From Alphaproteobacteria bacterium UBA3768 (GTDB lineage: Bacteria; Pseudomonadota; Alphaproteobacteria; CAAHEQ01; UBA3637), in contig DFFU01000010.1 of assembly GCA_002372315.1 (NCBI GenBank), forward strand, positions 1 to 53,325: a stretch of DNA of 53,325 nucleotides, written 5' to 3'. Positions 23,935 through 30,712 of the stretch are shown here, in pieces. The position numbers and the translations under genes were made by a program. How positions within the stretch are numbered: position 1 is the first letter of the stretch; the number at the start of each line of letters is the position of its first letter. Below the pieces are notes generated by a model. It was not told where the DNA came from. It made no database searches and saw only the letters and a program-made list of their open reading frames with translations.

Positions 23935-26646
23935 TCATCGTTGGTTTTCCATTAATTTTTTTGCTGCTTCTAAGCTTAATTGATCCATCCAATTTTCTTT
24001 TTTGGAAGGATCATTTCCTTTAAAATAAGCATACATGCCTTTAAAAAATACTTTCTCCTTACCGATAAATTCGGCTGGATTCCAAGAACCAGACATTTCA
24101 ACGAGTATTCCATTTTTATTGCTTCCTTCCATAAGTTTTGATTTTTGTAAACTTTTTTTTGTATGTACATTAACTGGATTTTTGATAATATCTTTTGTTG
24201 CCAATAGAGGCACTTCTGCATTGGTCTGAAACAGATTACTTACTTTAAATGGTTTTGCCTCATTAAAATCTTTTACCATTAAAACAGGATTATGTAAATT
24301 AAAAGGAGGCAAATTAAAACCATCATACTGAATGGGGGAACCATGATCGGAAACGATAATAATACGAGTGTTATCATATAAGTTGTTGTTCCTAAGAAAG
24401 TCTAAATATTTACCAACTAATTTTAAAGATGCCATACATACATGATATTGTTTCAGTGTCCAATCCGACACGTTTGGTTGTAATTTTGGTTTATATAGTG
24501 TGTTTGTTTCTGGACTTAAATCATAATTTGGATAACTTAATAGACCCGAAGAATGAGTTAAATTGTTATTTAACATCACAAAAGAATCTTTATCTGAATT
24601 GAAATCTGTTATTTTGTCTAAGGAGTCTAGCTCGTGGTAATCACTAACCAATACGGATGGCAAAGTGCGATTAGGCTCTTTATTGTGATAATATCCATTA
24701 TCATAAATAAATTGTCTCTGAGTGGGAGATAGTATTGGTAATAAACTATAAAAAAATATGTTGTTCTGAACAGCTTTACTCGATGCAATTTGCATGGGAT
24801 AGTACATATCTCTGGGAACATTTTGATGAAGGTCAACATAATCAATACCATATTTATCATACAAATCAGTAGAAGTCAATTTTTTACTTTGTTCTGGGGG
24901 GATCCTTCCCCATTTGGCATATTTTTGCCAACCTAAATCCTGTGGGTTTATAATCGTAGATTTCCAACCATTTTGTGAAAAAATAGCAGGGAGTACCGTC
25001 ATTGCCTCTTTAAATTTTGTTTCAAATAAACCAGGGCGGGAATCCATCATTAAAGGCGTATACTCATATCCCCCTAAAATGGGTGGATAACCTAGAACTG
25101 TATGTGCATAATATGACAGAGTCTTTGGATAGTAGGTAAATCCAGTAAACTGTTGATTTAAATTTTTATCTTCTTCAAAAGCAATAGGTAGCATTGATCC
25201 CACAAATTTATCTAAGAAGATAATTAAAACATTTTTACCTTTTTTACTTAAGTGAATATATTTTTCTCGGGTTGCTGTTTGAGGTACAATGTGCTGTGTT
25301 AAATTTACCATATTATAAATAGACGCAAAATTTTTCAATGAAAGAACAAGGGGGGTCATCAAAACAATAATCATCATTGTATTAAGGATGCTTGTTTTTT
25401 TAAAATACAAAAAAAACAATGTGATAAAGGGAATACAGATAACAACCAAATAATATAGCCAACGATATAGATTACTGGGATAAAAATCAACCTTTGACGT
25501 TTCAAAAGTGAACATTTCGGAGATAGAAATATGTGGCATCTTTATCAACAAAAAACCACTCAAAGCGTATCCAACTGCAATTATCGATAAGCAAGCCAAA
25601 GTTTTGCGTCCATTTTTATTTAAAAAATAATAAAGTAACATTCCCCAAAAACAGAACAATCCCATATAAACGGTTACATTTTTCAACAAAAGAGAAACAG
25701 GTGCTACCCCATTTTCAAAAAAATCAAGGGGCGAACTGGCCACAGTGTTTGTTGGAACATAAATACCAACTAAGAAAAAAAGTGTTAACATGGATAAGAT
25801 ATATGATGTTCGATAGGGTATAAAATTTGAAAGAGCCTTTGTCACAAAGTCCTTTTTGATTAAACAAAGCAATACTGTCACAAATAAAAGCGTACTGATA
25901 GAATGCCCCCATATTTGTTCCAAAAAACACATAAGAATCAGTACCAAACCAAAGGCATATTGAATAACTTTTTCACGATTCATAAACTTTTGGGCTATAT
26001 TTTTGAATAAAGAAAATAAATTATTATAAAGCCAATATAACACTAATCCAGATGGGGATCGATACAATAAAAACAAGAATACCAAGCTGACTAAAATCAA
26101 GCTTATGTTTTCTTTAATTCCTTTTTTTCGGGCGTAAATGAAAGCGGCCAACAAATTGACAAGGGTCATTGCAATGGGTAATACATTGATTGAAATGCCA
26201 AAGCAATTTAATAATCTATCTGGTGTGGCTAAATTATGAATAGGCCCCCATGACATGCCTTTTAACATAGTTAAATGTGAAAAGAATGTATAAGCGGCCG
26301 TAAAAAAGGGAATCTGTAACAGTAAGCTGACGGATGAACGTAAGCGCATCAAGGGGTGATAATGTTGTTGGCGATAATATGTTTGCAACAACATATACCG
26401 TTCATCCCCCCGATAGTTGCGCTTAATTAAATCAACTTTATCCTTTAATTTTTGTTGAATTTTTCTTTCTTCTTCTTGTAATTGATCTGCTTTCAAATAC
26501 AACGGCAAGCACATGACAGATACGACCATACTCATTAAGAATAAAGTCAGGCCAATATCATGGCTGGCCCCATATATATAACTGAAGATCAGCTGAAATA
26601 AGTTATATAATGGGGCAATTACTAAATAATAGAAAAATTCAACCAT
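23935..26646 (-). CDS. YidC/Oxa1-like domain fused to a sulfatase-superfamily phosphoglycerol transferase-like domain
   Basis: In order: residues 1-220 resemble the conserved core of YidC/Oxa1 insertases (FFYYLVIAPLYNLFQLIFSYI, a charged hairpin EEERKIQQKLKDKVDLIKRNYRGDERY, LLLQIPFFTAAYTFF, SPSGLVLYWLYNNLFSLFKN). Residues 230-435 hold about six further membrane helices. Residues 470-790 form an alkaline-phosphatase/sulfatase-like periplasmic domain with metal-site candidates D479 in VLIIFLDKF and D767-H768 in IIIVSDHGSP, and a possible Thr nucleophile near T516 (YYAHTVLGYPP). The catalytic part recalls LtaS/OpgB enzymes, which move phosphoglycerol. It follows the prepilin gene by 17 bases and precedes the TagF-like gene by 46. 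Confidence 0.82.
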   Translation of the reverse strand: MVEFFYYLVIAPLYNLFQLIFSYIYGASHDIGLTLFLMSMVVSVMCLPLYLKADQLQEEERKIQQKLKDKVDLIKRNYRGDERYMLLQTYYRQQHYHPLMRLRSSVSLLLQIPFFTAAYTFFSHLTMLKGMSWGPIHNLATPDRLLNCFGISINVLPIAMTLVNLLAAFIYARKKGIKENISLILVSLVFLFLLYRSPSGLVLYWLYNNLFSLFKNIAQKFMNREKVIQYAFGLVLILMCFLEQIWGHSISTLLFVTVLLCLIKKDFVTKALSNFIPYRTSYILSMLTLFFLVGIYVPTNTVASSPLDFFENGVAPVSLLLKNVTVYMGLFCFWGMLLYYFLNKNGRKTLACLSIIAVGYALSGFLLIKMPHISISEMFTFETSKVDFYPSNLYRWLYYLVVICIPFITLFFLYFKKTSILNTMMIIVLMTPLVLSLKNFASIYNMVNLTQHIVPQTATREKYIHLSKKGKNVLIIFLDKFVGSMLPIAFEEDKNLNQQFTGFTYYPKTLSYYAHTVLGYPPILGGYEYTPLMMDSRPGLFETKFKEAMTVLPAIFSQNGWKSTIINPQDLGWQKYAKWGRIPPEQSKKLTSTDLYDKYGIDYVDLHQNVPRDMYYPMQIASSKAVQNNIFFYSLLPILSPTQRQFIYDNGYYHNKEPNRTLPSVLVSDYHELDSLDKITDFNSDKDSFVMLNNNLTHSSGLLSYPNYDLSPETNTLYKPKLQPNVSDWTLKQYHVCMASLKLVGKYLDFLRNNNLYDNTRIIIVSDHGSPIQYDGFNLPPFNLHNPVLMVKDFNEAKPFKVSNLFQTNAEVPLLATKDIIKNPVNVHTKKSLQKSKLMEGSNKNGILVEMSGSWNPAEFIGKEKVFFKGMYAYFKGNDPSKKENWMDQLSLEAAKKLMENQR

Positions 26647-26663
26647 GACTAGCTCGTGATAGA

Positions 26664-28274
26664 TTAATTACTACAGCCGGAACCATTCCAATGATAGCTG
26701 GAATCATAGTAATCTTCGCAGGTGTAGCAGTAACCACTACTAGCCTCTAGCCCATGGCATTCACCATTCACACATCCATCACCCCGGCAGGTATAAGAAC
26801 AGCTGGAACCATTCCAATGATAGCCGGAATTATAGTAATCTTCGCAGGTGTAGCAGTAACCACTACTAGCCTCTAGCCCATGGCATTCACCATTCACACA
26901 TCCAGTACCCTGGCAGGTAGAAGAACAGCTGGAACCATTCCAATGATAGCTGTAATCATAGTAATCTTCGCAGGACCCGCAGCCACCACTATATTCTACC
27001 CCATGGCATTCACCGTTCACACATCCGGAACCTGTGCAGGTATAAGAACAGCTGGAACCATTCCAATGATAGCTGTAATCATAGTAATATTCGCAGGTTT
27101 CGCAGCTACCACTACTAGTTGCTACCCCATGACATTCGCCGTTCTCACATCCGCTACCCCGGCAGGTAGAAGAACAGCTGGAACCATTCCAATGGGAGGT
27201 GGAATTATAGTAATTTTCGCAGGAATGGCAGTAACCAGAACTTTCTACCCCTTGGCATTCACAGCTGGAACCATTCCAATGGGAGCCGGGACCATAGTAA
27301 CTTTCGCAGGTCTGGCAGACACCAGAACTTTCTACCCCATGACATTCGCCGTTCTCACATCCGCTACCCCGGCAGGTAGAAGAACAGCTGGAACCATTCC
27401 AATGGGAGGTGGAATTATAGTAATTTTCGCAGGAATGGCAGTAACCAGAACTTTCTACCCCTTGGCATTCACAGCTGGAACCATTCCAATGGGAGCCGGG
27501 ACCATAGTAAGATGAGCAGGGCAGACAACTCCCACTCTCTTCTACCCCTTGGCATTCACAGCTGGAACCATTCCAATGATAGCTGGAATCATATAAATCT
27601 TCGCAGGCGTAGCAACCACTAGAAGTTTCTACCCCATGGCATGTCCCCCTTTCACAGCTGGAACCATTCCAATGATAGCTGTAATCATAGTAACCTTCGC
27701 AGGACTTGCAGGTACCACTATTATCTACCCCATGGCATTCACCGCTCACACAACCATCCCCTTGGCAGGTATTCCCCCCACCTTCATTATTGATAGGGGT
27801 GCCCTCTAGTGCAAAAGTTAAAGTAGAAGCAGCGCCAGAACAATTTCCCGCTGCCTTATCCCCCAATTTGTTTTTAACTTGTATGCAAATATCTTCATCA
27901 GTAATCGCAACAGTCATTGTTTTATCCGCATTATAGGTGATTTCACTGACACCACTTGGTAGTGATCCAACTGTTGTTGAATATTGCATTTGTGCATCAC
28001 CAGCCCCTGCGTTTTGAGCAACGCCTAACATATACAACATTGATGCAGCATTGATGATTTCATTGGCTCTGTATGAACGCATGGCAATGCTATATCCCGC
28101 GACGCCGCCAACAGACAGTACACCGATAATGGCCAACACACCCAGCATTTCCACCATACTGCGACCCAATTCGCCATTATTCGCCGTCATTCCGAATTTA
28201 TTTCGGAATCCATGATCCTTAGATCCTGAAATAAGTTCAGGATGACGAATTATATTGTTTTGTTTTAAGTTCAT
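26664..28274 (-). CDS. Prepilin-like protein with a long Cys-rich HWNGSSC repeat domain
   Basis: The start is the ATG at 28274, after AAAGGAGACA. The 37-residue leader ends at the prepilin cleavage site ELG|RSMVE, with Gly at -1 and Glu at +5, followed by the helix MLGVLAIIGVLSVGGVAGYS. A head of about 120 residues (two Cys) is joined by a Gly/Asn linker to about 360 residues with ten HWNGS[SG]C motifs. Each repeat has 4-8 cysteines and GECHG/CQGV phrases, suggesting disulfide-bonded modules; each motif carries an N-G-S sequon. The leader contains a 63-base palindromic insertion (28185-28247). It is the first gene of the phosphoglycerol operon. Confidence 0.85.
   Translation of the reverse strand: MNLKQNNIIRHPELISGSKDHGFRNKFGMTANNGELGRSMVEMLGVLAIIGVLSVGGVAGYSIAMRSYRANEIINAASMLYMLGVAQNAGAGDAQMQYSTTVGSLPSGVSEITYNADKTMTVAITDEDICIQVKNKLGDKAAGNCSGAASTLTFALEGTPINNEGGGNTCQGDGCVSGECHGVDNSGTCKSCEGYYDYSYHWNGSSCERGTCHGVETSSGCYACEDLYDSSYHWNGSSCECQGVEESGSCLPCSSYYGPGSHWNGSSCECQGVESSGYCHSCENYYNSTSHWNGSSCSSTCRGSGCENGECHGVESSGVCQTCESYYGPGSHWNGSSCECQGVESSGYCHSCENYYNSTSHWNGSSCSSTCRGSGCENGECHGVATSSGSCETCEYYYDYSYHWNGSSCSYTCTGSGCVNGECHGVEYSGGCGSCEDYYDYSYHWNGSSCSSTCQGTGCVNGECHGLEASSGYCYTCEDYYNSGYHWNGSSCSYTCRGDGCVNGECHGLEASSGYCYTCEDYYDSSYHWNGSGCSN
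26676..27760 (-). repeat. Tandem coding repeats of the Cys-rich pilin domain
   Basis: Degenerate repeats of roughly 90-130 bases encode the HWNGSSC modules. Within them, 27122-27300 and 27332-27510 are an exact 179-base duplication offset by 210 bases (70 codons), indicating a recent in-frame duplication. Confidence 0.9.
28185..28247 (-). repeat. In-frame palindromic repeat ('HPELISGS' type) in the prepilin leader
   Basis: A 63-base unit bounded by CGTCAT/ATGACG holds two internal hairpins (ATTCCGAA...TTCGGAAT and ATCCTGAA...TTCAGGAT). It adds exactly 21 residues to the protein. The sequence type matches dispersed intergenic palindromes of alphaproteobacteria that can encode HPELVSGS-like peptides. 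Confidence 0.8.
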
Positions 28275-28307
28275 TGTTGTCTCCTTTGTTAAATTATCCC
28301 CAGTATG

Positions 28308-28327
28308 ACACAAATCAACCTTTGTGT
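28308..28327. promoter_or_regulatory. Operator-like inverted repeat upstream of the prepilin operon
   Basis: ACACAAA-N6-TTTGTGT, a perfect 7-bp inverted repeat 34 bases upstream of the prepilin start, in the 242-base region shared with the divergent serine recombinase gene. The rest of that region is AT-rich without other clear structure. Confidence 0.4.
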
Positions 28328-28516
28328 AATAGGTGGAAAAATATTAAAAACGAAAAATCATTAAAATAAAGGAATATCCTAGCGAAATAAGGCATAAATA
28401 TGTATTCGAAATAAAATTTAAAAAAAACAAAAAATATCTTGATTTAATCGTTCTATTAAAATGACAGAAAAAAGAGGGGAAAATATTGATAAAGAACCAA
28501 AACCAAAGGATTTAAA

Positions 28517-29119
28517 ATGACTATTTATGCCTATATCAGGGTCAGCTCCAACAAACAAACGCTGGAACATCAAGAATTTGAAATTAAAAAGTTTGCTAAA
28601 TCTCAAAAAATCAAAATTGAAAAGTGGGTTGAAGAAAAAATATCCTCTCGCAAACCGCTTGCTAAACGCCAACTGGGGGCATTATTGAATAAATTAAAGG
28701 AAGACGATATCCTGATTACTTCTGAAATATCACGACTTGGGCGATCATTATTGGAGGTTATGCATATTTTGGAAACTTGCCTGAATAAAAATTGTCAAGT
28801 ATGGACCATAAAGGAAAATTACAGACTGGGAAATGATATACAAAGTAAGGTTATGGCGTTTGCTTTTGGTATCAGTGCGGAAATTGAACGACAACTGATT
28901 TCAGAACGTACGAAAGCTGCCCTTGAAAATGTGAAAGCCAGTGGGAAAAAGCTGGGACGTCCCTTTTCTGCTCAATCTAAAAAACTAAAACTCTCTAAAA
29001 ATACAAAACGAATTAAGGATTTACTGGATAAAGGTGTTTCAAAATATAAAATATCCCGTATCATGGACGTTCAACCGATTACTGTCAGCCGATTTATCCA
29101 ACGCATGGGCTGGGAATAA
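28517..29119 (+). CDS. Serine recombinase (resolvase/invertase family, Mpi-like)
   Basis: A small serine recombinase of 200 residues with the catalytic Ser10 in YAYIRVSSNKQT. Further family motifs are DDILITSEISRLGRSLLEVM and FAFGISAEIERQLISERTKAAL. A C-terminal helix-turn-helix follows (GVSKYKISRIMDVQPITVSRFI). It resembles the Mpi-type DNA invertases that switch surface-gene promoters in gut bacteria. It is divergent from the prepilin operon. I found no long inverted repeats around the shared intergenic region, so its target is unknown. AAAGGA precedes the ATG. Confidence 0.9.
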   Translation: MTIYAYIRVSSNKQTLEHQEFEIKKFAKSQKIKIEKWVEEKISSRKPLAKRQLGALLNKLKEDDILITSEISRLGRSLLEVMHILETCLNKNCQVWTIKENYRLGNDIQSKVMAFAFGISAEIERQLISERTKAALENVKASGKKLGRPFSAQSKKLKLSKNTKRIKDLLDKGVSKYKISRIMDVQPITVSRFIQRMGWE

Positions 29120-29140
29120 AAAATTTCAGTTCTAATAAAT

Positions 29141-29656
29141 ATGAGTACAGGAGCTATTTCTTTTAACGAACAAAATTTTGAATGTTATACGCCAAAATAT
29201 ATTGTTGATATGTTTGGTACTTTTGATTATGACCCAGCAACTACCGAAGAGCAGGCAAAAGCATTAGGTATTCCAAATTATAGCACGATTTATACAGATG
29301 GATTAAAGCAAGATTGGACTCAATTTAAAAGAATTTGGATCAACCCACCTTTCTATCTTAAATTTCCTTTCCTTGAAAAAGCAGTTTATACCTATCAAAA
29401 AGTCCATAATGATATCTATTTTTTGGGTCCTGTTTCAATGTTAACAGCAAAAAAATTTCATGAGATTATTGAAGGAATTGGTATCAAGTTGTATATTCCC
29501 AATGGAAGAATCAAGTTTAGAGGCATATATCAAGAGAGAGAAGAAGCACCACCTTTTAGATGTGTTATTTTTAAACTCCAATCCCAGAATGAAATTAAGT
29601 TTTTTAACATTGTTGTACCGGGACAGCACTCAATTTTAAATGAAACTGATTTATAA
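29141..29656 (+). CDS. Phage-type DNA N6-adenine methyltransferase (Dam family)
   Basis: The 171-residue protein matches the phage Dam family (PF05869): FECYTPKYIVDMFGTFDYDPATT, RIWINPPFYLKFPFLEKA with the NPPF catalytic motif, and FLGPVSMLTAKKFHEIIEG...YIPNGRIKF. It methylates adenine, probably as element modification. No Shine-Dalgarno precedes the ATG, but the 13-17 bases before it are conserved in the truncated copy near tRNA-Gln, which supports this start. It follows the recombinase by 21 bases and ends before a good terminator. Confidence 0.88.
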   Translation: MSTGAISFNEQNFECYTPKYIVDMFGTFDYDPATTEEQAKALGIPNYSTIYTDGLKQDWTQFKRIWINPPFYLKFPFLEKAVYTYQKVHNDIYFLGPVSMLTAKKFHEIIEGIGIKLYIPNGRIKFRGIYQEREEAPPFRCVIFKLQSQNEIKFFNIVVPGQHSILNETDL

Positions 29657-29705
29657 TAAGGCGTCTTGTGGAATGTTTTATTAAGCGTTCCGATTATCAG
29701 GACAG

Positions 29706-29738
29706 GAAGGATGTCTACAAAAGCATCCTTCTTTTTTT
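29706..29738 (+). terminator. Terminator of the adenine methyltransferase gene
   Basis: An 8-bp stem GAAGGATG / CATCCTTC with a 10-base loop, followed by seven Ts (29732-29738). Confidence 0.88.
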
Positions 29739-29891
29739 ATAGAATCCCTTGGGAAACTTAATTTTGGCTTAGATGGTTATAGAAACATCCAGCTTTTCAT
29801 GTTCATCAGCTCCAGAATTGGCTTAAAAATTTTCTGGGATGGATAAAAAGCTATGTATTTTCAATTCCCATTACATTATAATGTAGAAAAG

Positions 29892-29912
29892 TGTGATGCA
29901 TGGTGTGATTCA
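29892..29912 (+). repeat. Phased TGTGATGCA/TGTGATTCA pair, candidate integrase arm site (right end)
   Basis: TGTGATGCA (29892-29900) and TGTGATTCA (29904-29912) have the same 12-base period as the left-end pair and lie 75 bases inside attR. They are non-coding here. Confidence 0.55.
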
Positions 29913-29928
29913 TTTTAAAAAAAGGGTA

Positions 29929-29957
29929 TTGACAATGATCCATAAAACCAATAAAAT
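29929..29957 (+). promoter_or_regulatory. Outward-facing promoter at the right end of the element
   Basis: TTGACA (29929-29934), a 17-base spacer and TAAAAT (29952-29957), pointing across attR. In the integrated state it would drive rlmE; in an excised circle it would face the integrase gene. Confidence 0.75.
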
Positions 29958-29986
29958 AAAGCTAACAGGACAAAAATGGTGCAGAA

Positions 29987-30005
29987 CCTTTCGCCCGCAC
30001 CAAAT
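29987..30005 (+). repeat. attR core: 19-bp direct repeat
   Basis: Exact copy of the tRNA-Leu 3' end (CCTTTCGCCCGCACCAAAT). It lies 11 bases upstream of the rlmE start codon. Confidence 0.92.
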
Positions 30006-30016
30006 TGGATGAGAAT

Positions 30017-30712
30017 ATGCAATTTAATAAAAGGCCTTTGAAACAAAAACTAAAAACATCGGGGGGGCGTTCAGCGTCCAGCCAAAAATGGTTGCAACGC
30101 CAAATCAATGATCCTTATGTACGTGCAGCTCATGATCAAGGATTTCGGGGTAGGGCGGCTTTTAAAATTGAACAACTGAATCACCAATTTCATTTTTTTA
30201 AACCCGGAAAGCGTGTAGTAGATTTGGGATGTTCCCCTGGTGGATGGACCCAAGTGGCGGTACGTTTGGTCAATTCAATACCTGAGAATCCGTTAGTTGT
30301 TGGAATTGACTTGTTGCCGACGGCTCCTATCAGTGGGGCAAAAATGGTGCAGATGGATTTTACTGATGATAAAGCCCCTACTATCTTGTGGAATTTGATG
30401 GGGAAAAATAAAGCTGATATTGTAATGAGTGATATGGCAGCGAATACAACGGGAAACCATTCTTTGGATCACTTGCGGATTATGAATTTGGTTAAGATTG
30501 CTTATGATTTTGCTCTGAAAGTTTTAAAACCTGATGGCGTTTTTATTGCCAAAATTTTTCAAGGTGGTACTGAAAGCAAATTTTTGTTACAAATGAAAAA
30601 AGATTTTACTGTTGTAAAACACGCAAAACCCGATGCCAGTCGTAAAGATTCTTCCGAATTTTATGTTGTCGCAATGGGATTTAAGGGGCGTCATGAAACA
30701 GAAACAAATTGA
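30017..30712 (+). CDS. rlmE: 23S rRNA 2'-O-methyltransferase RlmE (RrmJ/FtsJ)
   Basis: RlmE methylates the 2'-OH of U2552 in 23S rRNA. The start is the ATG at 30017; a TTG four codons earlier overlaps the attachment site. Motifs are SQKWLQRQINDPYV, RGRAAFKIEQL, VVDLGCSPGGWTQVA (SAM binding) and DIVMSDMAANTTGNHSLDH, plus the catalytic Lys in FIAKIFQGG. Length is normal for alphaproteobacterial RlmE (about 230). It begins just outside attR, so before integration it lay about 14 bases after tRNA-Leu. Confidence 0.95.
   Translation: MQFNKRPLKQKLKTSGGRSASSQKWLQRQINDPYVRAAHDQGFRGRAAFKIEQLNHQFHFFKPGKRVVDLGCSPGGWTQVAVRLVNSIPENPLVVGIDLLPTAPISGAKMVQMDFTDDKAPTILWNLMGKNKADIVMSDMAANTTGNHSLDHLRIMNLVKIAYDFALKVLKPDGVFIAKIFQGGTESKFLLQMKKDFTVVKHAKPDASRKDSSEFYVVAMGFKGRHETETN

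Larger units (their letters stand above)
29657..29986. other. Right-end non-coding region of the element
   Basis: About 330 bases without a gene. It holds the methyltransferase terminator, a perfect 14-base palindrome TACATTATAATGTA (29872-29885), the phased TGTGATGCA pair and an outward promoter, each listed separately. Confidence 0.7.
16117..30005. mobile_element. tRNA-Leu-integrated element (about 13.9 kb)
   Basis: The 3' end of tRNA-Leu (CCTTTCGCCCGCACCAAAT, 16117-16135) is repeated exactly at 29987-30005. A tyrosine integrase begins 25 bases inside the left repeat. Between the repeats lie a helicase/replication gene, an accessory operon with DUF3768, a pilin/phosphoglycerol operon, a serine recombinase and an adenine methyltransferase. 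No relaxase, type IV secretion, capsid or terminase gene is visible, so it is probably a satellite-like or mobilisable island. Integration restores an intact tRNA at the left and separates it from rlmE at the right. Confidence 0.92.

Noticed and set aside
26880..27515. A 211-codon plus-strand frame antisense to the pilin repeats
   Set aside because: It arises because stop-free coding repeats also leave the opposite strand open; it has no start signals.
26676..27760. Regularly spaced repeats resembling a CRISPR array
   Set aside because: The repeats are degenerate, protein-coding (HWNGSSC modules) and continuous, with no unique spacers and no cas genes nearby.
29981..30002. TGGTGC...GCACCA inverted repeat around attR as a terminator
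   Set aside because: The stem is only 6 bp with no U-run and is a by-product of the attachment core next to a chance TGGTGC.
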